Below are positions 16,241-25,453 of a DNA stretch of 64,000 nucleotides, one piece after another. Position 1 is the first letter of the stretch, and each line of letters starts with the position of its first letter. Location of the stretch: contig CACMOJ010000001.1 in the NCBI GenBank assembly GCA_902615325.1, positions 1-64,000 on the forward strand. Direction: 5' to 3'. The notes below the pieces were generated by a model. The model was not told the origin of the DNA. It searched no databases and worked only from the letters and a program-made list of their open reading frames with translations. A program made the position numbers and the translations under genes. The stretch comes from an uncultured SAR116 cluster alpha proteobacterium (GTDB lineage: Bacteria > Pseudomonadota > Alphaproteobacteria > Puniceispirillales > Marisalimonadaceae).

Positions 16241-17371
16241 TTAAACCAACTTTATAAAAAAAGTTTTAATATCATTAGACAATAATGAAGGCTCTTCTAA
16301 TGCAGCAAAATGACCTCCTCTTTTCATTATTGTCCATTGTTTAACATTATATATTCTTTCTACATAGCTTCTCGGAGGCCATTTTAAAAACTCTTTTGGA
16401 AAAATTGCACAAGCTGTAGGCGTCTCAACTCTTACTTTTGGGTTTTTTGAAAATACTCTACCACCTTCCATTCTTCTTCCATAATAAATCCAAGATGAGG
16501 TTTCAAACGTATTTGTTAGTAAGTATATCATTATATTTCTAATTAATTCATCTTTGGAGAATGTATTAAATAAATCATTATCTTTAATATGAGACCAACC
16601 ATGAAATTTTTCTAAAATCCACGCCGCTACACCAACAGGGTTATCAATCATCGAATATGCTAATGTTAGAGGTTTCGTTGCCTTCTGTGTCATGTATCCC
16701 TTTTGTAATTCAATGTCTAACTCAAATTTATTTTGCCACTTTTCTTCTTCTTCATTTTGTGTGCCATTTATATGTCTAAACCCCATCATGTTTAAGTGAA
16801 TACCTTTACAATTATCAGGATAGTCAAAAGCAAGCCAAGCTGAAATGTAAGAACCCCAGTCACCACCTTGAGCAAAATAATTTTTATACCCAAGAACATC
16901 TACTAAAAGATTGTTAATATAATAAGCCATTTTTCTTGGTCCTATAGGTTCATTTGGTTTATCAGAAAACCCAAATCCAGGTAAAGATGGAGCTATAACA
17001 TCAAATGAAATTTCATTACTTCTTTCACATAAAAGATGAATTATATTATGAAATTCACTTACTGAACCTGGCCAACCATGAAGCAATACTAAAGGATAAT
17101 TAATTTCTCCTTTACCTTTTTCATGAATATAATGAAGATTTAAATTTTTTACGTTAGCTTTATATTGTTTAAACGAATTTAAATAATTTTGATCTTTAAA
17201 CCAATCATATTCATTTATCCAATATTCACATAATTCTTTAAGTTTTTTTGGGTTTGTACCCATCTCCCAGTTATTTGAAAATGAAATTTTTGACCAATTG
17301 AATTCTTTAATTTTATTTTTAATTTTATTAATTTCTTCAGATTTATAATTTAAATTAAATAGATTTGGCAT
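16241..17371 (-). CDS. Epoxide hydrolase (EHN-type alpha/beta hydrolase)
   Basis: This 376-residue protein has the N-terminal epoxide hydrolase (EHN) domain (about 1-108) followed by an alpha/beta-hydrolase fold. The oxyanion motif HGWPGS is at 99-104, the nucleophile is D171 in QGGDWGS, and the catalytic His lies in RGGHFAALE near the C-terminus. A Tyr in the lid would complete the site. Such enzymes hydrate epoxides to diols in the cytoplasm, and the substrate is unknown here. It is a single gene whose start lies close to the left border of the composite island. Confidence 0.9.
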   Translation of the reverse strand: MPNLFNLNYKSEEINKIKNKIKEFNWSKISFSNNWEMGTNPKKLKELCEYWINEYDWFKDQNYLNSFKQYKANVKNLNLHYIHEKGKGEINYPLVLLHGWPGSVSEFHNIIHLLCERSNEISFDVIAPSLPGFGFSDKPNEPIGPRKMAYYINNLLVDVLGYKNYFAQGGDWGSYISAWLAFDYPDNCKGIHLNMMGFRHINGTQNEEEEKWQNKFELDIELQKGYMTQKATKPLTLAYSMIDNPVGVAAWILEKFHGWSHIKDNDLFNTFSKDELIRNIMIYLLTNTFETSSWIYYGRRMEGGRVFSKNPKVRVETPTACAIFPKEFLKWPPRSYVERIYNVKQWTIMKRGGHFAALEEPSLLSNDIKTFFIKLV

Positions 17372-17530
17372 TATTTAAATTGTAACAAAAAAAAAATAAA
17401 TATCTATTATTAAGATTAACTAAATTTTTTTTAATAAAGATGAAATATCTCAAAATTTAAGGAAAATTTCTAAAGTAATCAAAATCCGTATCATAAATTT
17501 ATACTAGATTACATGGAATAAAAGTAAAAG

Positions 17531-17590
17531 ATTTAATTAAGTTATAATTATAAATAATTGTAATTATTAGATAATTATTACTATTTTAAA
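17531..17590. repeat. Remnant of the integrase-upstream attachment region
   Basis: This stretch closely matches the DNA between the integrase start and the tRNA at about 43665-43720 and the second copy at about 29182-29237, sharing AAATAATTGTAATTATTAG. The tRNA-derived core is missing. It probably marks the left edge of the oldest element in the tRNA-Ser island and sits in the gene-free 17372-17775 interval, with a further diverged repeat after it. Confidence 0.6.
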
Positions 17591-17593
17591 GTA

Positions 17594-17700
17594 AAGAGTT
17601 GCTGAACCCTTTTCCTTATTAAAAATGGTCTATGGTTACGAGAGACTCTCAATTTGAATGTAGTTAATTGAACACTGAGCATGGTTCATTGACATGTTTC
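17594..17700. repeat. Diverged repeat, copy 1 (partner at about 23485)
   Basis: About 105 bases here align end to end, at roughly 70% identity by eye, with 23485-23590. Shared words include CTTTTCCTTAT, AATGGTC and ATGGTTA. No coding sense or strong hairpin was seen. Both copies lie next to integrase-derived sequence, so they may be old element ends. Confidence 0.5.
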
Positions 17701-17775
17701 GAACATTAGTTAACAACTTTTTGTATGGTTAAAAATTTTGGTGACCTATGAGATTATAAATAATATAGTTGCAAA

Positions 17776-18330
17776 CTAAGGGGAAAGCCATTCTCCTTGC
17801 CAATTATTTGTTTTTTTATAATTTGCACGAATATGTTTAAGTCCTAAAAGCAATAGTTGAATTGATTTTATATGACATATCAAAACAGCAAAACGTTTCT
17901 GATCTGGTGAATGATCATAGGCATCTGGGTTGTCAATGATGCTTCCAGGGCTAGGTATAGTTCCATAAGCAACTCTTGAGTTTTTTGGTACATTTCTCCA
18001 GCTTGGAATAGTAATATCGCCAACCTTGACTTCAACAACAACATTCATTTGTATTTGTAATTGGACTTTTGGCAACCAAATATGAATTGCAGCTTGAGGA
18101 TTCTTCTTTAGGACTAACATTTTTGAAGAAGCAGTGTCTGTGTGGAATTCAATTTGGTTATTTTTCCTATCGCATCGTCTCATCACTAAAGTTCGAGCAT
18201 TTGGGTATCCATCCAAACTTGATGTTACGAGTGTAGGGTGCCTTGCGGGCGATTTTTTGTCAGCCTTGCCCCTAGAAATCTGTGTCCAGCCAAAGTTCAA
18301 AAAATCATCTAATTTTTGAAAAACTTTCAT
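17776..18330 (-). CDS. Pyridoxamine 5'-phosphate oxidase-like flavoprotein
   Basis: This 184-residue protein has the split-barrel FMN-binding fold of the PNPOx-like family. Visible blocks are PTLVTSSLDGYPNARTLVMRR at the start of the domain, FHTDTASSKM in the FMN-phosphate region, NPQAAIHIWL mid-barrel, and a C-terminal RANYKKTNNWQGEWLSP. Many relatives are not true PdxH enzymes but flavin reductases or oxidases of unknown substrate. It lies inside the left border of the tRNA-Ser island, next to zinc-ribbon and integrase remnants, so it is probably cargo. Confidence 0.8.
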   Translation of the reverse strand: MKVFQKLDDFLNFGWTQISRGKADKKSPARHPTLVTSSLDGYPNARTLVMRRCDRKNNQIEFHTDTASSKMLVLKKNPQAAIHIWLPKVQLQIQMNVVVEVKVGDITIPSWRNVPKNSRVAYGTIPSPGSIIDNPDAYDHSPDQKRFAVLICHIKSIQLLLLGLKHIRANYKKTNNWQGEWLSP

Positions 18331-18444
18331 CTATATAATACATAAAATCGAATTATTGGATTGTAAACTAGAATTATTTAATAGATAAAAGCATTTCATA
18401 ATAATATTATAGATTATGATTACCATACTAGAAAGGGAATATAG

Positions 18445-18681
18445 TTGTTTAAAAGGAATTCATATTGTGATGAATGTAATCACCCATACAAAATAGTTTG
18501 GAATTGTAAAAGAAATATATTTGAAAAAGATTGGTTGTACCTGTGTTACAATTGTATTCGTTTAAACAAATATCTTTATGGAAGATATTTTAAATCACAA
18601 ATTCAAAACATAAAAAGCTTTAGATGGTGTAAGTTGAATTTATCGAAGATAGAATTGCCACTCTATGTCGTAAATATATGA
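18445..18681 (+). CDS. Small zinc-ribbon-like protein, copy 1
   Basis: This 78-residue basic protein carries C-x2-C (YCDECNHPYK), a middle Cys in VWNCK, and C-x2-C (YLCYNCIR), a likely four-cysteine zinc knuckle or ribbon. It is paralogous to the 86-residue protein at 28208 (same NPYKIVWNCK-type core, NCIR, FKS, QNVKS, ELP-Y end) and more distantly to the 69-residue protein at 27873. The start is TTG after GAAAGGGA, and the leader DNA is also conserved with the 28.2-kb copy. Function is unknown. Nucleic-acid or protein binding is inference. Confidence 0.65.
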   Translation: MFKRNSYCDECNHPYKIVWNCKRNIFEKDWLYLCYNCIRLNKYLYGRYFKSQIQNIKSFRWCKLNLSKIELPLYVVNI

Positions 18682-18707
18682 TAAAAATTTCATTAAAATT
18701 ATTAATA

Positions 18708-18968
18708 TTATTTACTAATTTGTGATATTGATAAATGACCTATGATAGGAAATACATGATGCTCGAAGGAGTTTATCCACTGCCTGCCAAGTAATTCTGT
18801 CTTCCATGTGGGTTTATTAAGTGCGTACACTTTAAACACGCATTCTTTCAATGTAATAGATAATCCCTTTTCTTTTAATCTTTCTTGAATTGGATCTATA
18901 AAATAGAGGGCTGATAATCTTGTCCCACAATTTGTCCCACCAAAAATTTGAAAGCTTAGTTTTGTCAT
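18708..18968 (-). pseudogene. Integrase fragment in a chimeric ORF
   Basis: Bases 18715-18896 match 43183-43364 of the intact integrase gene without gaps at roughly 96% identity. They encode its residues from DPIQERLKEKG to HLSISQIS, the end of the N-terminal domain and start of the core-binding domain. The catalytic domain is absent. Upstream of this the ORF is fused to unrelated residues (SALYF) and to the paired TTGTCCCACAA motif. It is a relic of a deleted integrase copy and marks an old element border. Confidence 0.85.
18920..18940. repeat. Paired TTGTCCCACAA motif, copy 1
   Basis: Two overlapping copies of the near-palindromic TTGTCCCACAA (inverted TTGT/ACAA arms around CCC) lie here, preceded by AGAGGGCTGATAATC, which also precedes the 29344 copy. 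Five such pairs occur in the island, always next to integrase or attachment DNA. Confidence 0.6.
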
Positions 18969-19105
18969 GGGATGTTAGTCTGCATATTTATTTGGCAAAA
19001 CTTACTTTTTTAGCGATATTTATACTGTTCTTAATTAAAGTCTTTACTTCTCTATTATTGCACACTAACTAAGTGTATATTCTAGGGTAATTTAAGGTTT
19101 TTACT

Positions 19106-21451
19106 ATGTCACGGCAAAATGGTTCTTATGGCGAATTGATTCTTAAATATAGATTTTTTGTTTTAGGTCTTATTACAGCTATAACCATTCTTTTTTCAGC
19201 AGGTGCCCAGTTTCTTTATTTTGACAATGATTATAGAGTGTTCTTTGGTAAAGAAAATCCTCAACTTAAAGCATTTGAGCAAATCCAGCAGACCTACACC
19301 AAGATCGATAACGTTAACTTTGCTGTTGATCCAATATCAGGCAAAGCTAATGCTCCTGAAGTTCTGGCTGCTGTTGAGGAGTTAACTGAAATTGCATGGC
19401 AACTTCCTTTTTCTATCCGAGTTGATAGCCTGTCAAATTATCAACATACTGAGGTTGAAGGTGATGATTTGATTGTTCGGGATTTATATACTGGCGCAAT
19501 ATCAATGAGCGCCAATGAACAACTTTTGGTTGATCGTGTGAGCACGACTGAACCATCTCTGGTAGGAAAAATTCATGATAAGCAACATCGTGCTACATCT
19601 GTAAATGTAACCATTCAGATGCCAGGTAAAAGCGCTGACGAGGTTGCCATCGTAGCGGCCGCCGCACGTAAAATGGCTAACAAAATCGAAGCCAAACATA
19701 ATGTTAACATTCGTTTGGGAGGCGTTATTTTTTTGAATAATGCATTTCTGGAGTCATCAATGCTGGATATGGAAACACTTGTTCCAGCGATGTATCTGGT
19801 CATTTTGATTGTCGCTTATTTATTGCTTAGATCGATAATGGCAACATTTTTGGTGCTGTTTGTTATTGTGCCAAGTATTATGGTGGCTATGGGCGCTGGT
19901 GGGTGGATGGGTATTGGCCTGACCCCGCCATCAGCAAGTGCGCCAACAATTATAACCACTCTTGCTGTCGCGGACTCAATCCATTTATTGGTAAGTATGT
20001 TTAATCGTATGCGAGCAGGGCATAGTCAACGCGATAGCTTGCTTTATAGTATTCGAGTCAATGGGAAACCTATTTTTCTAACAAGTTTGACAACTGCTCT
20101 AGGGTTTCTGTCGATGAATTTTTCAGATTCCCCACCGTTTCACGATCTAGGTAATATAACAGCCATAGGCGTTATGGCTGCTTGGATATATTCAATCGTT
20201 TTATTACCTATTCTCATTAGCTTTGTGCCACTCAAATCAAAAGCCACTTTGAAAAAACTTGATGATAAAATGGGCAAGCTTGGTGTCTATGTCGCTTCGA
20301 GTTACAAGTCGGTTTTAACTGTCAGTGTTTTTATCTCAGTTATTTTTCTGTCACTTATTCCACTCAATGAAATCAATGATGATTTTGTTAAATATTTTGA
20401 TGAATCAGTTCAGTATCGTAAGGATACCGACTGGATTAGTCGTAATCTAACAGGCGTTAATCAGGTGCAATTTAGTTTGCCTTCTGGCGAATCCAATGGT
20501 GTTAGTGATCCAGACTTTATTGAAAAAGTATCTAATTTTACCACCTGGGCTAATAAAGAACCTGTTGTAACACACGTCCAATCTATTTCAGACACTTTCA
20601 AGCGTCTAAATCGTGATTTGAATGCTGGTGATCCTGCATTTTACCGAGTACCTGATACACGAGAACTTGCTGCACAATATCTACTTTTATATGAGTTATC
20701 CTTACCATATGGTTTAGACTTGAACAATCAACTTGATATCAACAAATCATCAACACAGGTTATTGTCACAATTGATGATATGACCACAAATGAACTTCGT
20801 GCCTGGATTGCACGGGCTGAAAATTACCTTGCGGATGAGCTTGGTTTTACCCTGACAGCTGTCGGGCCTACAGTAATGTTTGCATATATTTCTGAGCGAA
20901 ATATTCAAAGTATGTTACTAGGAACTCTTGTTGCAGTTTTTCTGATTAGTGGTGTTATTCTGATCGCCTTACGAGACGTCAGACTTGGAATCATCAGCTT
21001 GATACCAAATTTATTGCCTGCGGCGCTTGCCTTTGGCCTTTGGGGTTTGCTTGTCGGGCAGGTCAATATGGCTGTAGCTGTTGTTGCGGGTATGGCACTT
21101 GGTGTTGTGGTAGACGATAGCGTTCATTTTCTAAGCAAATATCAGATTGCTCGACGCGAATTAAAACTATCTGCAAACGATGCTGTCATTTCGGCTTTTA
21201 ATGGTGTTGGAACAGCACTTGTTGTAACAACCCTGATACTAACAGCTGGTTTTGCTATATTGGCACAATCAACCTTTGGCGTGAACAGCTATATGGCAAT
21301 GTTAACAGGCATAGCACTTGTTATAGCTTTGATTGCTGATATGACTTTGCTTCCTGCATTGCTGATTGCACTTGATAAGGATAAAAAAGAAACTTCGCTT
21401 GTAATTAGTAGATCGAAAATTTTTGCTAAAGAAAAACCAAAAAATGCTTAA
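19106..21451 (+). CDS. MMPL/RND-family transporter
   Basis: This 781-residue exporter-like protein has the RND/MMPL layout: helix 1 at about 13-35, a periplasmic loop to about 220, a bundle of five helices (about 225-375), helix 7 near 395-415, a second loop to about 610, and a final bundle to about 760. The ALAVADSIHLL and GMALGVVVDDSVHFL segments carry the intramembrane acidic residues of proton-driven RND proteins. It heads a three-gene operon with a LolA-like periplasmic protein and an outer-membrane protein, a set seen in predicted lipid or hydrophobe trafficking systems. GC content is clearly higher than in flanking DNA, suggesting transfer. Confidence 0.9.
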   Translation: MSRQNGSYGELILKYRFFVLGLITAITILFSAGAQFLYFDNDYRVFFGKENPQLKAFEQIQQTYTKIDNVNFAVDPISGKANAPEVLAAVEELTEIAWQLPFSIRVDSLSNYQHTEVEGDDLIVRDLYTGAISMSANEQLLVDRVSTTEPSLVGKIHDKQHRATSVNVTIQMPGKSADEVAIVAAAARKMANKIEAKHNVNIRLGGVIFLNNAFLESSMLDMETLVPAMYLVILIVAYLLLRSIMATFLVLFVIVPSIMVAMGAGGWMGIGLTPPSASAPTIITTLAVADSIHLLVSMFNRMRAGHSQRDSLLYSIRVNGKPIFLTSLTTALGFLSMNFSDSPPFHDLGNITAIGVMAAWIYSIVLLPILISFVPLKSKATLKKLDDKMGKLGVYVASSYKSVLTVSVFISVIFLSLIPLNEINDDFVKYFDESVQYRKDTDWISRNLTGVNQVQFSLPSGESNGVSDPDFIEKVSNFTTWANKEPVVTHVQSISDTFKRLNRDLNAGDPAFYRVPDTRELAAQYLLLYELSLPYGLDLNNQLDINKSSTQVIVTIDDMTTNELRAWIARAENYLADELGFTLTAVGPTVMFAYISERNIQSMLLGTLVAVFLISGVILIALRDVRLGIISLIPNLLPAALAFGLWGLLVGQVNMAVAVVAGMALGVVVDDSVHFLSKYQIARRELKLSANDAVISAFNGVGTALVVTTLILTAGFAILAQSTFGVNSYMAMLTGIALVIALIADMTLLPALLIALDKDKKETSLVISRSKIFAKEKPKNA

Positions 21452-21479
21452 GCTTATGATGTTATCTAAGGAGACTAAA

Positions 21480-22265
21480 ATGAAACTTGCCATTGTAACC
21501 ATAATTGCCCCTATCGTTTGTGCTGTTATGACAACAGCCACATTCGCCTCGCCTGAAAAAGGACTAGAGATTGCTATTGAAGCTGATCGTCGCGACAAGG
21601 GATTTGGTGATACAACCGCACAGATTACAATGATCCTAATGGATAAATATGGTCAATCGACTGAACGTGCAATCCGTAATAGAACGTTTGAGGGTGATAA
21701 CCAAGGTGATAAGTCTCTGGTTATATTTGATAGTCCGGGTGATGTACGTGGCACAGCTTTTCTTTCGCATACAAAAAAGGCTGACTCTGATGACCAATGG
21801 TTGTATTTACCAGCACTGAAACGTGTTAAACGTATCGCCTCCTCGAATAAAGCAGGTCCTTTTATGGGCAGTGAATTTTCATATGAAGATATTGCCAGTC
21901 AAGAAGTTGAAAAATATACCTATAATTATCTTCGTGATGAAGAGTTTAACGGTTTCGACTGTTTTGTTATTGAATATGATCCGGTTGACCCAAAAAGTGG
22001 TTATAAGCGCCAGATCGTTTGGATGGATAAGGCGGAGTATCGCGTTCATAAAATTGATTTCTATGATCGCAAGGACGCACTTTTGAAAACATTAACCTAT
22101 GAAGATTATAATCAGTATTTAGATAAATTTTGGCGTTCTAATCGTTTGGTTATGATTAATCACCAGACAGGAAAAAAAACACAACTAGTATTTGCCGATT
22201 GGAAATTTCAGACCGGTATGACCGAACGTGATTTTGAAAAATCCGCATTGAAACGAACACGATGA
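21480..22265 (+). CDS. Outer membrane lipoprotein-sorting (LolA-like) protein
   Basis: From the ATG at 21480 this is a 261-residue periplasmic protein with a signal peptide (about 1-22, TFAS) and a PF17131-type LolA-like barrel. Blocks such as DDQWLYLPALKRVKRIAS, FMGSEFSYEDI and KRQIVWMDKAEYRVHKIDFYD are characteristic. An in-frame ATG at 21423 lies inside the transporter gene. I chose 21480 because AAGGAGA sits five bases upstream and the signal peptide starts there. Its stop overlaps the next ATG (ATGA). It probably carries a lipid-like substrate between the transporter and the outer membrane. Confidence 0.88.
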   Translation: MKLAIVTIIAPIVCAVMTTATFASPEKGLEIAIEADRRDKGFGDTTAQITMILMDKYGQSTERAIRNRTFEGDNQGDKSLVIFDSPGDVRGTAFLSHTKKADSDDQWLYLPALKRVKRIASSNKAGPFMGSEFSYEDIASQEVEKYTYNYLRDEEFNGFDCFVIEYDPVDPKSGYKRQIVWMDKAEYRVHKIDFYDRKDALLKTLTYEDYNQYLDKFWRSNRLVMINHQTGKKTQLVFADWKFQTGMTERDFEKSALKRTR

Positions 22266-23428
22266 TCAAGGCTTTAGCACGTAGCTTTGCCATTGTTCTT
22301 TTGTTAGCACATCCGGTTAATGGTGGTGAACTTAATGGTACCTTGTCATCAAGGTTAGATTTTTATCCAGAAAATGCTGATGGCACGGCATCAGAAGGCC
22401 GCTCTGTTGAAGTCAAGATTGATGCCTTTCATGACTTTGACGAAAGTCGAATTGTGGGCGAATTCATTGTCCGTGAAGATGAAAAAGATAGTGGCCGTCG
22501 GATTACTGAAGCTAGGCAGGCCTATTTTCGTACCCCCTTTGCAGGATTTGATGTTTTTCTTGGAAATCGACAGGAGTTTTGGGGCAAGGCTGAAAGTAAA
22601 AATGTTGTTGATCTTATTAATCAGTCTGATGCCGCAGCAAATGAGGGTAAATCAGGTAAACTTGGAGCTCTATCCATATCCGCTGAGCGCTATGTAGATA
22701 TTGGTGATCTGCAGCTTTGGTATATTTCTGGTTTTCGCGAAAAAACATTTAATGATAGTGACGCTCATCCTAGCAGTGGTCTGACAGTCAATTCTGCACA
22801 ATATGCGCGTAAAGATGGTAAGGATGCAGATGACTTTGCCGTTCGCCTGTCAAGCTTTGCTGGTGATTGGGATCTCGCAGGAAGTGTTTTTTACGGTACC
22901 GCTCGTGATCCCATTTTGACTGTCGCTTTTGGTGGTAAGGCATTAAACCCTTATTATGCTTTGCAAAAATCAATTGGGTTGGAAGCTCAATACACAGGTG
23001 ATGCGACATTACTCAAATGGGAAAGCCTTCATGGTACTCAAAGTAGTTTAATTGGCACACACAATTTTTCAGCGGCTGTTGCGGGAATTGAATATACTTA
23101 TTACAGATCATTTGAAACAAAGTTGGATATTGGCTTGATTGGTGAAGTTCAACATGACGACCGCCCACAAGCTGCCGCCAATCAATTTGGTGTTGCGGGT
23201 GTTAGGCTTGTATTTAATGATATTGCAGACAGCAATATCCTATTTTTGTTATCAGCCGATAGTAAGATGGATCAGTCCATTGTATCTCTAGAAGCTTCGC
23301 AACGGATCAATGATGTAACCAGTGTAAAACTGACCAGCCAGTTTTATAATGCCCGCACAGCCACTTCTGCATATGGACAACTATCAGATGATGATGCCGT
23401 GACTTTAACGCTTAACATGTTCTTTTAG
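22262..23428 (+). CDS. Outer-membrane beta-barrel protein of the MMPL operon
   Basis: This 388-residue protein has a signal peptide (about 1-22), long stretches of alternating hydrophobic residues, and a C-terminal LTLNMFF with terminal Phe, the signature of a Bam-inserted outer-membrane barrel. The N-terminal layout (GTLSSRLDFYPE, EARQAYFRT, LGNRQEFWGKAES) resembles the DUF1302-like porins that follow MMPL plus LolA-like genes. The ATG overlaps the previous stop, so translation is coupled. It would form the outer-membrane end of the pathway. Codon use matches its two partners and differs from the AT-rich core. Confidence 0.82.
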   Translation: MIKALARSFAIVLLLAHPVNGGELNGTLSSRLDFYPENADGTASEGRSVEVKIDAFHDFDESRIVGEFIVREDEKDSGRRITEARQAYFRTPFAGFDVFLGNRQEFWGKAESKNVVDLINQSDAAANEGKSGKLGALSISAERYVDIGDLQLWYISGFREKTFNDSDAHPSSGLTVNSAQYARKDGKDADDFAVRLSSFAGDWDLAGSVFYGTARDPILTVAFGGKALNPYYALQKSIGLEAQYTGDATLLKWESLHGTQSSLIGTHNFSAAVAGIEYTYYRSFETKLDIGLIGEVQHDDRPQAAANQFGVAGVRLVFNDIADSNILFLLSADSKMDQSIVSLEASQRINDVTSVKLTSQFYNARTATSAYGQLSDDDAVTLTLNMFF

Positions 23429-23749
23429 AACCTATTAGGGGAGGGTTAATCTTGTCCCACAAATTGTCCCACAAAAAATTTCTAAAGTAGGGGGTTACTG
23501 CACTCTTTTCCTTATCAATAATGGTCAATGGTTAGGGAGTGGTCTACCCATTGACTGTAGTCTATGGATCACTGACTTGAGTTCAATGATGGGTTGCTAA
23601 GATTGGTATTTGTTAGTTTTATTTAAATTTTATTCTTTTATTTAAACAACTTTTTTGTCTTAAGTTAAAAATAAAAATTTTTAATTAACTGAAGGTGAAA
23701 ACTCTTAAACCGTCAGATCTAAAAAAATTATTTAATAATTGAAGTTATA
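23429..23749. other. Intergenic region with integrase-type motif and diverged repeat
   Basis: No gene is seen in these 320 bases. At 23452-23474 there is a TTGTCCCACAA pair like those at the other island borders. Immediately after it, 23485-23590 is the second copy of the diverged repeat found at 17594-17700. The order motif-then-repeat suggests a decayed element end separating the MMPL operon from the hyu operon. Confidence 0.55.
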
Positions 23750-25453
23750 TCAGAACTGGCTTGGAAACAATTTTTTAGCTGTTTTAAGTGAAATCAACCC
23801 ATCAGCAATATCACGATCTATTGCTGCCCTTTTACGCAACTTAGGATTTCCATAACCACCACCGCTTGGACCAGTAGATACCAGTGTTTCGCCTGCCTTG
23901 ACAGTGAAATATGGAACCTTTGAAGGCAAAGATGTAGATGTACCATCAGTATGTAATAATTTTAGATGTGCTTTGTGGCCACTTTGGCCACCATCAAAAC
24001 CCCATGGCTCAAAGGCATGACCTTCTCCTTCTAATGAAAAGCCGGCGTCATCCAAAAACGTAAACTCTCTAATTGCGCCTATCCCGCCCCGCCATTGTCC
24101 TGCCGCCATAGCGTCTTCTCTAAGTTCATAGCGATCTACTCTTACAGGTATATGTGTTTCTATATCTTCAATTGGATTATTGCGAGTATTTGCATACAGG
24201 GTATCTACCGCATCCATTCCATCTAAGCCAGAGCGTCCGCCGTAGCTACCTTCCATAATTTCCATATGCACCCAATGATTACCATCACGCAGTCCTGAGA
24301 GAGCAACAACTCTCAAATTACCTATACCTGCAGAGACTTTATCAGGAACAATTTGTGAGAACGCTTTCATAACAGTATCAGCGAGTTGGTTTCCCGGGCA
24401 GAAGCGCGCAATGACGGGTGCTGGAAAAATCGGATTTACCAAACAACCTTCGGGAGCCATAATCTCGATCGGGCGTGTAAGGCCAGAATTTTGCGGTATT
24501 GACCCATAAATAACGCTATCTAATAGAATTGAACGAATAGTAAGCCAAATCGAACAATCTACAGTACCTACCAGAGGCATATTAATAGGTTTATCATCTA
24601 CCTGCCTAGCAGTGCCTGACAAATCCACTATAATAGTATCACCATTAATTTTTAGGGTAACTTTAATTGGTAACTCGCGACGTGCTGGATCTGGGTCATC
24701 TAAATAACCATCAATTTTAGTCGTTGCGCTATACTCACCATCAGGAAGAGCACTAATAGCATCCCGCATCATTCTTTCAGAATAGTCCATAAGGTCATGA
24801 AAAGCATTGACAATTTTTTCTAAACTATATTTTTTCACTAACTCTAATAATCTTCTAGACCCAATTTTAGCGGCTTCGATTTGAGCTTCCATATCACCAA
24901 CCACTAATTCTGTTGCTCGAATGTTAGCTCTCAGAATGTGCCAAACGGCGTCGTTGCGCTTACCCTCATCAAATACTTTTATTGCCTTAAATTGTAATCC
25001 CTCTGCATATGTATCCACAGCGTCCACTATTCCGCAGCTTCCTGGAGAAAGCGCTCCAATATCTAAGTGATGCGCAGTAGTTACCGACCAACCTATGAGT
25101 AGTTTGTCCAAAAATACCGGAACACAAAAGGCTACATCCGGTCCATGAGATGCTCCACCATAAGGATCATTATGCATTATCACATCACCAGGCCTGACGG
25201 GATCTCCGCGCTCAGCAAGAACTTTGATAACATTCTTCACATAGCCTGGAATTGGACCTGACTGCAGTGGTGTAGACATCTTACATTCGCACATCTGTAG
25301 TCCGTTTGCATCTGTCAACGCTGCACCAAAATCTTCAGATTCACGGATAATTGATGAGTAAGACATGCGCATTAACTTATGCCCCATTTCGAGTGCAATA
25401 CTTTCGAGCGCACCTTGAATCACGGCACCGGTTACAGGATCAATTCTGGTCAT
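23750..25453 (-). CDS. hyuB: Hydantoinase B/oxoprolinase family protein
   Basis: This 567-residue protein is the B subunit of the ATP-dependent hydantoinase/5-oxoprolinase/acetone carboxylase superfamily. Family blocks include DPVTGAVIQGALESIA at the start, SEDFGAALTDA, GDVIMHNDPYGGASHGPD, TTAHHLDIG and GPSGGGYGNP near the end. It works with the A subunit encoded just upstream, overlapping it by four bases (ATGA). The substrate cannot be read from the sequence: hydantoins, N-methylhydantoin or oxoproline are possible. It ends near the decayed border at 23.5-23.7 kb. GC is higher than in the AT-rich core. Confidence 0.92.
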   Translation of the reverse strand: MTRIDPVTGAVIQGALESIALEMGHKLMRMSYSSIIRESEDFGAALTDANGLQMCECKMSTPLQSGPIPGYVKNVIKVLAERGDPVRPGDVIMHNDPYGGASHGPDVAFCVPVFLDKLLIGWSVTTAHHLDIGALSPGSCGIVDAVDTYAEGLQFKAIKVFDEGKRNDAVWHILRANIRATELVVGDMEAQIEAAKIGSRRLLELVKKYSLEKIVNAFHDLMDYSERMMRDAISALPDGEYSATTKIDGYLDDPDPARRELPIKVTLKINGDTIIVDLSGTARQVDDKPINMPLVGTVDCSIWLTIRSILLDSVIYGSIPQNSGLTRPIEIMAPEGCLVNPIFPAPVIARFCPGNQLADTVMKAFSQIVPDKVSAGIGNLRVVALSGLRDGNHWVHMEIMEGSYGGRSGLDGMDAVDTLYANTRNNPIEDIETHIPVRVDRYELREDAMAAGQWRGGIGAIREFTFLDDAGFSLEGEGHAFEPWGFDGGQSGHKAHLKLLHTDGTSTSLPSKVPYFTVKAGETLVSTGPSGGGYGNPKLRKRAAIDRDIADGLISLKTAKKLFPSQF

